A program made the position numbers and the translations under genes. 64,000 bases of DNA from Contendibacter sp031732755 (GTDB taxonomy: Bacteria; Pseudomonadota; Gammaproteobacteria; Competibacterales; Competibacteraceae): contig JAVMKI010000029.1 of assembly GCA_031732755.1 (NCBI GenBank), positions 62,001-126,000 on the forward strand, written 5' to 3'. Under the pieces are notes generated by a model that was not told where the DNA came from, ran no database searches, and worked only from the letters and a program-made list of their open reading frames with translations. Every line of letters begins with the position of its first letter. The first letter of the stretch is position 1. Below, piece by piece: positions 17,099 through 25,853 of the stretch.

Positions 17099-19516
17099 TT
17101 AGAACGCTGAGCCAGCAAAATCGTAGCTCATCTCGCGATAGGGATGTTGTAGGAAGAACCCCTGAATCAAATCCACGCCCAGCGACCACAGGATCGGCAT
17201 GGCCTTTACGTCTTCTACTCCGCCGACGATGGTGGCCGCGCCCAAAATCTCCAGATTTTGCACCAATTCCTTGATTTGCATTTGTTTCTTGGAGTCTCGG
17301 GCGATGCCATTGACGAAGTACATATCCAGCTTGACATAATCGGCGCCGAGATTTTTCAGCAGAGAAAGCGAATCCGTGCCCCGGCCAAAACGGTCCAGGC
17401 AGAAGCCGCAGCCCAACATCTTGATGCTGCCCAGGAAACCGAACATGTCGCGCAGGTTGCGCTCGGCGGTGGCTTCCGCCACCTCGAACACAAGGTATTG
17501 CGCTTCCACCCCGGTTTGCTCCAATCGTTCGCGCAGCCAGCCGTTCAGTGTTCGATCCTGCAAGGTCGCCGGCAGAACCTTGATGAACACCGTGGTTTTT
17601 CGCTGGCGCTGGCGCAGCATATCGAGCACGTGCTCAATCACCCAACGGTCCAGCGCTTGCCCCAGTTCGTGATTGTAGACCACGCCGAACACGCTGCCGG
17701 GCACCAGTTCCTGACCGTCGTTGCCACGCAACCGCAATAGCACCTCATAGCGCTCGCTGGTGTCGCCCCGCATGCTGGCGATTGGCTGGAACACCAGCCA
17801 AAGCCGTTCATGCTCGACGATTTCGCGCACTTGTTCCAGCATCCGTGCTCGCGACGAGGCTTCCTGATTACGCTTGTTTCCCGCCGAACTCTGCTGTTGC
17901 AGAACGATCCGCTCTTTCTTGGCTTCCCGCGCCAGGGCACAGGCCGAATCGGCTCGCTGGAGCAGCGTGAGATGATCTTCCTGGCCACGATCGGTTGCCA
18001 ACGCCAGACCGACGCTGGTTCGCAGCAACAGGGCCTGCTCGCCGATTTTGTAGAATCCGGTTTCCAGAGCGTCGCGGATGCGCCGGGCGAGCGCCAGTAA
18101 CGGTTCATCGGTTAAATTGGAGACCATGACCGTGAAAATGGCGTCGCTGAACCGCGCCGCGGGCTGATCGGGGCTTAACACCTGCCGTAGTCGGTTGGCT
18201 GCTTGGCCCACCACCTCATCAGCGGTCGCCACCCCGGCGGAATCGCGGATGGGGCGCAGGTTGTCCAACACGATGAACATCACCGCCAGCGACTGGGTGT
18301 CCAGGCCCAGGGTTTCCATCGCCCGTTCCAGCAGCAGCAGGTAACGCTGGCGGTTGGCCAGGCCGCTCACCGGATCGTTGTCGGTCAGCAAATTGAGTTT
18401 GACCCGCAGGGCGCGCGCCCGACGCAACCGCTGCTTGACCTCCCAGCACAGGTAACCGGTCGGCACCGGCTTGGTCAGCAAGCTGGCGCCGGATGCATCG
18501 AGGTTCAGCATATGGTTCAGCGCATCGTCCGGGAAACACAGCAGGATCACCGGCAGGGTGCCGCAATCGCGATGCTGAACGATCGCCTGGACCAGCTCCG
18601 GTCCGCTCACTTCCTTGATGTCCAGATCGATCAACAGCAAATCCGGTCGGAAGCGGTATATATCCTGCAAGACTTGCAGTGGCTGGATCACCACCCGCGG
18701 CGTAATACCCTGTTCCTCCAAAGCGCCCGCTATTTCCCACGCCTCGGCTGGCTGGTCGTTGACGATCAATACGCGGAAATAGCCCTGCGAGGTTTGGGGT
18801 AGCAATAGCTCCCGCAATACCTCGAGCACTTCGTCCGTGTCGAACGGCTTGCTGAAGTAGGCCATGCTGCCCGCGCGCACTGCTTCCAACCGTGCGTTGA
18901 TATCGTTGCGCTCGGCCAGGAACAGCACAGGCACCCTTAAACCGGTTTCGGCGCGCAATCGGGCGATCAAGGTTATCGCGGACTCCGGGCCACTGGGAAA
19001 ATCCACGTCGACAATAATGGCGCCAGGCACCCGCTCGCGCAGGCGTTGTTCCGCTTCGATCAGATTCGTGAAGTACCGAATCCGATAGCTGGCGCCCTCC
19101 AGTTTCGCCACCAACGGCGAATTTTCGTCCGGGGTGATCAAGATGATTTCCGGCAGAGGTGACAACAAGGGACGAGTTCGGGGCTCGTCGTCCACCCCAT
19201 GGCCGCCGCCCGCCGTCAGCGTATTGCGAACCGCTTCGATCAACGCCGTCAGCCGTTGCCGGTCCGGTTCGCTGGGTACGCCACCGCTGACCGCGCAATT
19301 CTTAACATGCTGCTCCAACTGCGCGACCAGGTTGCGTAGGCGCTCATCGCCGCGGTCCTGGGCGTTCCGCGCCATATCCTGCGCCAAGCGCGCCAACATG
19401 GTGAACGACTTGGGATTCCACTTGACGTAGTACAGTTTTTGCCACAAATCTTCGATCAGCTTCAGATGATTGACCAATCTGAGGCGCTGGCTATGGTTGC
19501 CTTCAGCCTGACTCAT
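17099..19516 (-). CDS. FimX-like degenerate GGDEF/EAL protein with two receiver domains
   Basis: An 805-residue signalling protein. Domain order: helical N terminus (1-110), receiver 1 (about 122-240; Asp170/172, Lys223), receiver 2 (about 247-365; Asp298, Lys349), a GGDEF domain (about 375-540) and an EAL domain (about 560-800). The active-site motif of the GGDEF domain reads SDAIF (457-461), so cyclase activity is unlikely. The EAL motif is EVL (591-593), the Asn-bearing strand reads VFIKVLP, and the DDFG motif is LDRFGRG, so phosphodiesterase activity is also doubtful. The same kind of loss occurs in FimX, a c-di-GMP receptor needed for type IV pili. It follows ilvD by about 60 bases on the same strand. 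The role in pilus control is inference, supported by pilSR in the window. Confidence 0.82.
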   Translation of the reverse strand: MSQAEGNHSQRLRLVNHLKLIEDLWQKLYYVKWNPKSFTMLARLAQDMARNAQDRGDERLRNLVAQLEQHVKNCAVSGGVPSEPDRQRLTALIEAVRNTLTAGGGHGVDDEPRTRPLLSPLPEIILITPDENSPLVAKLEGASYRIRYFTNLIEAEQRLRERVPGAIIVDVDFPSGPESAITLIARLRAETGLRVPVLFLAERNDINARLEAVRAGSMAYFSKPFDTDEVLEVLRELLLPQTSQGYFRVLIVNDQPAEAWEIAGALEEQGITPRVVIQPLQVLQDIYRFRPDLLLIDLDIKEVSGPELVQAIVQHRDCGTLPVILLCFPDDALNHMLNLDASGASLLTKPVPTGYLCWEVKQRLRRARALRVKLNLLTDNDPVSGLANRQRYLLLLERAMETLGLDTQSLAVMFIVLDNLRPIRDSAGVATADEVVGQAANRLRQVLSPDQPAARFSDAIFTVMVSNLTDEPLLALARRIRDALETGFYKIGEQALLLRTSVGLALATDRGQEDHLTLLQRADSACALAREAKKERIVLQQQSSAGNKRNQEASSRARMLEQVREIVEHERLWLVFQPIASMRGDTSERYEVLLRLRGNDGQELVPGSVFGVVYNHELGQALDRWVIEHVLDMLRQRQRKTTVFIKVLPATLQDRTLNGWLRERLEQTGVEAQYLVFEVAEATAERNLRDMFGFLGSIKMLGCGFCLDRFGRGTDSLSLLKNLGADYVKLDMYFVNGIARDSKKQMQIKELVQNLEILGAATIVGGVEDVKAMPILWSLGVDLIQGFFLQHPYREMSYDFAGSAF

Positions 19517-19577
19517 GGCTCATCTCCTTGCGGTTTTCTGCGGTGATGGGCGGTGGCGTCATCATCCAGGCGCTGAT

Positions 19578-21431
19578 TTAACGCTCTACCTGGCTGACAT
19601 CCCGCACGGCGCCACGGGCGGCGCTGGTGGTCATGGCGGCGTAGGCGCGCAATGCGGCGGAAATCGGGCGCTGCCGTTGCCGCGGGGTAAACATTGAGTT
19701 GCCTCGGCCCTGTTCGGCAAGTCGCCGCCGCGCCAGTTCATCCTCCGAGACCGTCAGATGAATGCGGCGGTTGGGAATGTCGATCTCGATCACATCGCCT
19801 TCTTCGACCAGAGCGATGACGCCGCCCTCCGCCGCTTCCGGCGAGGCATGGCCGATGGACAGGCCGGAAGTGCCGCCGGAGAAGCGGCCGTCGGTGATGA
19901 GGGCGCAGGCTTTGCCCAAGCCCTTGGATTTGAGATAGCTGGTGGGGTAGAGCATTTCCTGCATTCCGGGGCCGCCTTTGGGACCTTCGTACCGGATCAG
20001 GACGATGTCGCCTTCCTGGATGCGTCCATTCAAAATCGCATCGACCGCTTCCTCCTGGCTTTCCATCACTCGCGCCGGGCCCTTGAAGGTCAGAATGCTG
20101 GCGTCCACGCCAGCGGTTTTGACGATGCAGCCGTCCTGAGCCAGATTGCCGTACAGCACCGCCAAGCCGCCGTCCTGCGAGTAGGCGTGCGCAAGGTCGC
20201 GGATACAGCCGCTATCCCGATCCAAATCCAGACTCGGCCAGCGGGTGGATTGACTGAACGCTTCCTGCGTGGGAATGCCAGCGGGTCCGGCGGAGTAGCG
20301 AACGCGAGCGGCGTCCCAGGAACTGGGGCGAGCGATATCCCAGTGCTCCAGCGCTTCGCCCAGGGTCTCGCTGTGGACGGTGCGCGCGTCGCGATGCAGC
20401 AGTCCGGCGTGATCCAGTTCGCCGAGAATGGCGATCACGCCGCCTGCCCGATGCACGTCTTCCATGTGGTATTTCTGCGTGGCGGGCGCGACTTTGCACA
20501 GGTTCGGCACTCGCCGCGACAAATGGTCGATGTCGCGCATGGTGAAGTCCACTCCCGCTTCCTGCGCAGCGGCCAGCAGGTGCAGCACGGTGTTGGTGGA
20601 GCCGCCCATCGCGATGTCGAGGCTCATGGCGTTTTCGAACGCCTCGAAGGTGGCGATGTTGCGCGGCAGCGCCGAAACGTCGTTTTGCTCGTAATAACGC
20701 CGAGCCAGGTCGACGATGCGGCGTCCGGCTTCCAGGAACAGTTCCTTGCGGTCGGCGTGGGTGGCCAGCAGCGAGCCGTTGCCGGGCAAGCTTAAGCCCA
20801 GCGCCTCAGTCAGACAGTTCATGGAATTGGCGGTGAACATGCCCGCGCAGGAACCGCAGGTGGGACAGGCGGAACGTTCGACCTGAGCGACGTCCGCGTC
20901 GCTGACGCGGGCGTCGGCGGCGGTCACCATCGCATCGATGAGGTCCAATTTCACGTCTTGGCCCGCCAGCCGAGTCTTGCCGGCTTCCATCGGGCCGCCG
21001 GACACGAAGATGGCCGGGATGTTGAGCCGCAGCGCCGCCATCAACATGCCAGGGGTGATCTTGTCGCAATTGGAGATGCACACCAGCGCGTCGGCGCAAT
21101 GGGCGTTGACCATGTATTCGACCGAATCGGCGATCAGTTCACGCGAAGGCAGCGAGTACAGCATCCCACCATGGCCCATGGCGATGCCGTCGTCGATGGC
21201 GATGGTGTTGAATTCCTTGGCGATGCCGCCGGCGCGTTCGATCTCGCGCGCCACCAGTTGGCCCAGGTCCTTGAGATGGACATGGCCGGGCACGAACTGG
21301 GTGAAGGAATTGGCGACGGCGATGATCGGTTTACCAAAGTCACTGTCCTTGACGCCGGTGGCTCGCCAAAGGGCGCGGGCACCCGCCATGTTACGTCCGT
21401 GGGTGGTCGTGCGAGAACGATAATCGGGCAT
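19578..21431 (-). CDS. ilvD: Dihydroxy-acid dehydratase
   Basis: A 617-residue Fe-S dehydratase of valine, leucine and isoleucine synthesis. Cluster ligands include Cys122 in SNCDKITPGM and the cysteines of ACPTCGSCAGMFTANSMNCL-type block (at about 20870 on the DNA). The frame allows an earlier start, but GGAGG 6-7 bases before the ATG at 21431 and the conserved start MPDYRSR fix it. It is divergent from fadD and may be co-transcribed with the FimX-like gene. Confidence 0.96.
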   Translation of the reverse strand: MPDYRSRTTTHGRNMAGARALWRATGVKDSDFGKPIIAVANSFTQFVPGHVHLKDLGQLVAREIERAGGIAKEFNTIAIDDGIAMGHGGMLYSLPSRELIADSVEYMVNAHCADALVCISNCDKITPGMLMAALRLNIPAIFVSGGPMEAGKTRLAGQDVKLDLIDAMVTAADARVSDADVAQVERSACPTCGSCAGMFTANSMNCLTEALGLSLPGNGSLLATHADRKELFLEAGRRIVDLARRYYEQNDVSALPRNIATFEAFENAMSLDIAMGGSTNTVLHLLAAAQEAGVDFTMRDIDHLSRRVPNLCKVAPATQKYHMEDVHRAGGVIAILGELDHAGLLHRDARTVHSETLGEALEHWDIARPSSWDAARVRYSAGPAGIPTQEAFSQSTRWPSLDLDRDSGCIRDLAHAYSQDGGLAVLYGNLAQDGCIVKTAGVDASILTFKGPARVMESQEEAVDAILNGRIQEGDIVLIRYEGPKGGPGMQEMLYPTSYLKSKGLGKACALITDGRFSGGTSGLSIGHASPEAAEGGVIALVEEGDVIEIDIPNRRIHLTVSEDELARRRLAEQGRGNSMFTPRQRQRPISAALRAYAAMTTSAARGAVRDVSQVER

Positions 21432-21808
21432 GAAAAGCCTCCGCGAGGCTGGCAAGAGGTTTGGACCTTGGGAGAGACCGCTGAATGTGTCAGAAATTCT
21501 ACACCAATCTCCAAGGTTCTGGGTGGTGATCCATTGAGTGTGGAGCGGCGGGTTTCATCCGTGCAATGCCTTAATGTCAAGTCATCCGAAGGATTTTGGT
21601 CGTTTCCGCGCGCCGTGCCGCCACTGCCGACGCTGTTTACCGTGCCAAGATTGGGCGGTTCTCGGCGCGACGACGAGTCCCGATGGATGGCTTCCCGGCG
21701 ATTGATCCGAAAAGCTAAATATTACAATCCCTTCCACGGGAAGTCTGGTAATCAGTGTAGTAAAAAAACTCCATCCGATCCCTTGTGTTCTTCAATTTGG
21801 AGGCCCCC
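21432..21808. other. Divergent intergenic region ilvD / fadD
   Basis: About 375 bases that must hold both promoters. I see no gene, no clear -35/-10 pair and no obvious repeat. Confidence 0.5.
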
Positions 21809-23464
21809 GTGGAAAAAGTTTGGCTGAAGCGTTACCCGCCCGATGTGCCGGCGGACATCAATCCCGACGAATACGCGTCGCTGGTCGAAGTGTTTGAACA
21901 AAGCTGCGGCCGGTTCGGTCCACGCCTGGCCTTCGCCAATATGGGCTATGGCATGACCTACGCCGAACTGGATCAGAAGAGCCGGGCGTTCGCCGCCTAT
22001 CTGCAACAGACGTTGGGGCTGACCAAGGGAGAGCGGGTGGCGATCATGCTACCCAACCTGCTGCAATATCCGGTGGCGCTATTCGGCGTGCTGCGCGCCG
22101 GACTGATCGTGGTCAACGTCAATCCGCTCTACACCCCGCGCGAGCTGGAGCATCAACTGAAGGATTCCGGCGCCAGGGCCATCCTCATCCTGGCCAACTT
22201 CGCCCACGTGCTGGCCGAGGTGATCGACAACACCGAGGTCAAACAGGCCATCGTCACCGAGGTCGGCGACCTGCTGCCGTTTTGGAAGGCCAAGGTGGTC
22301 AACCTGGTGGTCAGGCATCTCAAGAAGATGGTGCCCAACTACCATCTGCCTGGCGCCATTGGTTTCAACGACGCGCTGGCGGCGGGCGGTCGCCAGGGCC
22401 TGCAACCGGTTGCGCTGACCGGCGAAGACCTCGCCTTGCTGCAATATACCGGTGGCACCACCGGGCTGTCCAAGGGCGCGATGCTGACTCATCGCAACAT
22501 GCTGGCCAACATGCGGCAAATTTCCGCCTGGGTTGGTTCGGCGGTCCGCGACGGCGAAGAAATCGTCATCACAGCTTTACCATTGTATCACATCTTCTGT
22601 CTGACGGTGAACTGCATGTGCTTTATCCGCCATGGCGGCCTGAACGTGCTGATCACCAATCCTCGTGATATCCCGCTATTCGTGGAGGAGTTGCGCCCGT
22701 GGAAATTCACGGCGATCACCGGCGTCAACACCCTGTTCAACGCGCTGGTCAACAATGACAAATTCGCCAAGCTCAATTTTTCCTCGCTGCGGTTGACAGT
22801 CGGCGGCGGCGCGGCGGTGCAGAAGGCGGTGGCCGAACGCTGGCAGGCGCTGACTGGCGTGCCGATCCTGGAAGGTTATGGGTTGACCGAGGCTTCGCCG
22901 GTGGTCTGCACCAACCCGGTGGACATTACCGGCTTCACCGGCAGTATTGGGTTACCGCTGCCATCCACCGATGTGCAACTGCGCGATGAGGAGGGTAACG
23001 AAGTGCCGCCAGGCGAACGGGGCGAGTTATGCGTGCGTGGCCCGCAGGTCATGAGCGGCTACTGGCGGCGACCCGAGGAAACCGCCCGCGCCCTCCATCG
23101 GGGCTGGCTGTTGACCGGCGATGTGGCCACGATGGACGAACGGGGCTTCTTCCGTATCGTGGATCGCAAGAAAGACATGATCCTGGTGTCCGGCTTCAAC
23201 GTCTTTCCCAACGAGATCGAAGACGTGGTGATCGGTTGCGAGGGGGTCATGGAAGTGGCCTGCATCGGTATATCGGACGACAAAAGCGGCGAGGCGGTCA
23301 AGGTATTCGTGGTGTCCAAACCGGGGGTGGAACTGACGACCGAGGCGATTCTGGCCCATTGCCGCACCCAACTCACCGGTTACAAGATGCCCAAGTATGT
23401 CGAGTTCCGCGACAGCCTGCCCAAATCGAACGTCGGCAAGATTCTGCGCCGCGAACTGCGCTGA
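21809..23464 (+). CDS. fadD: Long-chain fatty acid-CoA ligase
   Basis: A 551-residue AMP-forming acyl-CoA synthetase. The AMP-binding motif YTGGTTGLSKGAM is near residue 215, and the C-terminal GWLLTGDVATMDERGFFRIVDRKKD block marks the fatty-acyl-CoA synthetase signature. The N terminus from the GTG at 21809 (EKVWLKRYPPDVPADINP) closely matches FadD, and GGAGG lies five bases before it, so this start is chosen over an earlier GTG at 21785. It activates fatty acids for beta-oxidation and could feed PHA precursors. Confidence 0.94.
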   Translation: MEKVWLKRYPPDVPADINPDEYASLVEVFEQSCGRFGPRLAFANMGYGMTYAELDQKSRAFAAYLQQTLGLTKGERVAIMLPNLLQYPVALFGVLRAGLIVVNVNPLYTPRELEHQLKDSGARAILILANFAHVLAEVIDNTEVKQAIVTEVGDLLPFWKAKVVNLVVRHLKKMVPNYHLPGAIGFNDALAAGGRQGLQPVALTGEDLALLQYTGGTTGLSKGAMLTHRNMLANMRQISAWVGSAVRDGEEIVITALPLYHIFCLTVNCMCFIRHGGLNVLITNPRDIPLFVEELRPWKFTAITGVNTLFNALVNNDKFAKLNFSSLRLTVGGGAAVQKAVAERWQALTGVPILEGYGLTEASPVVCTNPVDITGFTGSIGLPLPSTDVQLRDEEGNEVPPGERGELCVRGPQVMSGYWRRPEETARALHRGWLLTGDVATMDERGFFRIVDRKKDMILVSGFNVFPNEIEDVVIGCEGVMEVACIGISDDKSGEAVKVFVVSKPGVELTTEAILAHCRTQLTGYKMPKYVEFRDSLPKSNVGKILRRELR

Positions 23465-23537
23465 TCCGATCCCTCGCCCGCCCGCCCGCGGGCGAGGGGA
23501 GCAAACGGTGACCCTGATCCGCCGTCGGAGTCTCATC

Positions 23538-24272
23538 ATGACCGAACTTCTCAAAGCCCAGGCCGCAACGCGCTTGCTGGAGCAATTGCGGCACAGCCAA
23601 ACATCGCATACCGATGGCGCGGTCGGGATCGCCCGGGAACTGAGTTTGCTGCGGCGCTGGCAATCGGCGCGGCTGGCCCGAACCCACACTGACCTGCTAC
23701 GCAATCCACTTTACCGGCCAGCGGCGGAGTTCTTTCTGAATGAGTTGTATGGCGACCAGGATCTCGGTCAACTGGAACGCGACCTAGCCCGCATGGTGCC
23801 GATGATGGTCCGTGTCCTGCCAGCGGCCGTATTACACACCACTGGGCTGGCATTGGAGCTCAACGCCCTGTCGCGCCAATTCGATGCCCAGATGACCCAA
23901 ATATTGATCGCGGAGTTCGACCCGCGCGAACTGGGCGAGACCACCTATGTCGCCGCTTACCGGCGCTGCGCCAATTACGACCAGCGTTACCATCAGATCG
24001 ATTTGACCGAACGGCTCGGCCGGGATTTACAAGCCATCGTGCCCAAGCGCCTGATCTACGCCGCGCTGAAGCTGGCCCGAACGCCAGCGCGGCTGGCGGG
24101 TCTGGGGGAACTGCATCGATTTCTGGAGGCCGGCTTTCACGCCTTTCATCACATGGGGGCAGACGCGGGAGCCTTTGTGACCACTATCGTTGGTCGCGAG
24201 CGCGCTATTCTGGAGCGTATCCGTGCCGGTCATCCGAGGCCGTTGGCGCCGGACGGCGCGACTGGCGGCTAG
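23538..24272 (+). CDS. FFLEELY-motif family protein
   Basis: A 244-residue helical protein of the gammaproteobacterial family named for its FFLEELY motif; here the motif reads FFLNELYGDQDL (near residue 67). No signal peptide or membrane segment is seen. The start at 23538 has GGAG at a good distance. It follows fadD by about 70 bases and is convergent with the PHA-system gene, sharing four bases with its end. No biochemical function is known to me; the context hints at lipid or PHA metabolism. Confidence 0.72.
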   Translation: MTELLKAQAATRLLEQLRHSQTSHTDGAVGIARELSLLRRWQSARLARTHTDLLRNPLYRPAAEFFLNELYGDQDLGQLERDLARMVPMMVRVLPAAVLHTTGLALELNALSRQFDAQMTQILIAEFDPRELGETTYVAAYRRCANYDQRYHQIDLTERLGRDLQAIVPKRLIYAALKLARTPARLAGLGELHRFLEAGFHAFHHMGADAGAFVTTIVGRERAILERIRAGHPRPLAPDGATGG

Positions 24273-24559
24273 GCGAAGCGAGATTCTTGGAACATGTCGT
24301 CCAAATAGCGGTGAATTTCCTGCTCTAGCCGGTGTTTCAACGGTACGAGCAAAAAACCCAGCCGTGCGTTGATGCGAACCTGGCCTGGTTCCAGATCGAT
24401 ATGGCCGCTGACTCCAGAACGCTCGAAGTGCAGCGCATCACCTTGCCAGTGATAGCGGATGTCATAGTGATCGGCCAATCGGGCGACGAGAGTTTCCGCT
24501 GCTTGGCGGGCTTGGTCGAGAGTCAGCGGATGATCGCGATGAACGACGATATGGGACAT
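24269..24559 (-). CDS. Polyhydroxyalkanoic acid system family protein
   Basis: A 96-residue protein matching the small PHA-system family (putative PHA-granule region protein): HPLTLDQARQAAETLVARLA at the N terminus and GHIDLEPGQVRINARLGFLL in the middle. The family is found with PHA genes and has a START-like pattern, but its mechanism is not established. It is separate from the main pha cluster by about 13 kb. Confidence 0.78.
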   Translation of the reverse strand: MSHIVVHRDHPLTLDQARQAAETLVARLADHYDIRYHWQGDALHFERSGVSGHIDLEPGQVRINARLGFLLVPLKHRLEQEIHRYLDDMFQESRFA

Positions 24560-24845
24560 GGACTTGGCGCCTCGGCATTTTGTCTTTATCTTTACTTTTT
24601 TACTTTGCGACCGCCGGTCGCTGGAACCTTGGAAAGTTCGTCTTTGGCAACGATCAGTTTAGCCGCTGCCATCGTCCGTCTTCATTGACGACACGCCCAA
24701 GGATTCCTATTCTCGCTAACCCGACGGGGAATCGCCCTTCGCTGAGGGAGTTGCGACAGATCATCCAACGTATGGATACGGCACATGCAAAACCCCGCCG
24801 AGCGGGGTTCTGGTTTGATCTGGCCCGACGGACGAGCTGCAATAT
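24560..24845. other. Intergenic region with one terminator
   Basis: About 285 bases between the PHA-system gene and the Bax inhibitor-1 gene. Apart from the terminator at 24787-24809, nothing recognisable is seen. Confidence 0.5.
24787..24809 (-). terminator. Terminator of the Bax inhibitor-1 gene
   Basis: On the minus strand AACCCCGC and GCGGGGTT pair around a TCG loop, followed by a short T run. It lies 37 bases after the gene's stop. Confidence 0.7.
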
Positions 24846-25529
24846 TCAGTCGTCGCCAGAGAAAATGCCCAGAATTTGCAGCAGATTCACAAACAGGTTG
24901 AAGAGCGTGATGTACAGCGTGACGGTCGCCATGATGTAGTTGGTTTCGCCGCCATGGATAATGTCGCTGGTTTGCCACAGGATCATGCCGGACATCAGCA
25001 GGATCACCATCGCCGACACCGCCAGCGACAGCATTGGGATGTTGAACAGCATCGCGCCCAGGCCTGCCAGAAACGCGACCAGCATACCCACCATCAGGAA
25101 GGAACCCATGAAGCTGAAATCCTTGCGGCTGATCAGCGCGTAACCCGACAACGCCAGGAAGATCGCGCCGGTACCGGCCAATGCGGTCATCACCACTTGC
25201 GAACCGTTTGGCAAGCTGAGATAGAGGTTGAGGATTGGCCCCAGGGTATAACCCAGGAAGCCGGTCAGGGCGAACACCGCCGCCAGGCCCCAGGCACTGT
25301 TGCGCAACCGGGTGACGACGAACAGCAAGCCGAAATAACCCCCCAGCGTGATCAGCCAGTGTAGCGGCGGCGCGTTGGTGACCATGGCGAAGCCAGCGGT
25401 CAGGGCACTGAACAGCAGCGTCAGCGACAGCAGCAAATAGGTATTGCGCAGAACCTTATTGGCGGCTGGCGTGCTTTCCGCCGTCAGGGTGACCGGTGCT
25501 TTGACCAGCAGCTCGTTTTTTTGCAGCAT
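24846..25529 (-). CDS. Bax inhibitor-1 family inner-membrane protein (YccA-like)
   Basis: A 227-residue protein with about seven hydrophobic segments and the Bax inhibitor-1 pattern (KVLRNTYLLLSLTLLFSALTAG at the N terminus, given here in part; HGGETNYIMATVTLYI near the C terminus). The closest known type is YccA, a substrate and modulator of the FtsH protease; other members act as pH-dependent leak channels. A ribosome site AGAGG precedes the ATG. Its terminator is at 24787-24809. Confidence 0.85.
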   Translation of the reverse strand: MLQKNELLVKAPVTLTAESTPAANKVLRNTYLLLSLTLLFSALTAGFAMVTNAPPLHWLITLGGYFGLLFVVTRLRNSAWGLAAVFALTGFLGYTLGPILNLYLSLPNGSQVVMTALAGTGAIFLALSGYALISRKDFSFMGSFLMVGMLVAFLAGLGAMLFNIPMLSLAVSAMVILLMSGMILWQTSDIIHGGETNYIMATVTLYITLFNLFVNLLQILGIFSGDD

Positions 25530-25853
25530 CGTTGAACAAACCTCTTTGGTGATTGGAAACTGTTTTTATTGACCGTGTGAACGTGGCCCTGGTTCAATCG
25601 GCGGTCATCGTTCCCACAGTCATAATATGGACTTTAAATATACCTGGATTCTCGCGCCGCGTCTGTTCCGAATCTTAGTAGTCGCCCGCTGGGTTTGAGA
25701 TCCAAAGTATGGTTAACCATGGCGGTTAGCATATCAGTGGATATCGTTGGGTCGATGGTTGGTCTCTCCTGAAAGGTCGTTCTTTCTATTCTATAGTTAA
25801 AATTTGTGTTCGTTCTGTTACTTCATCTTTGTCGATCAGTTCGGAGGAGTCCC
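25530..25853. other. Divergent intergenic region upstream of the beta-helix protein
   Basis: About 324 AT-rich bases holding promoters of the Bax inhibitor-1 gene and the secreted repeat protein. One candidate promoter is listed separately. Confidence 0.5.
25769..25797 (+). promoter_or_regulatory. Candidate promoter of the beta-helix protein
   Basis: CTGAAA and TATAGT separated by 17 bases, about 55 bases before the start codon. Only the -10 is close to consensus. Confidence 0.35.
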
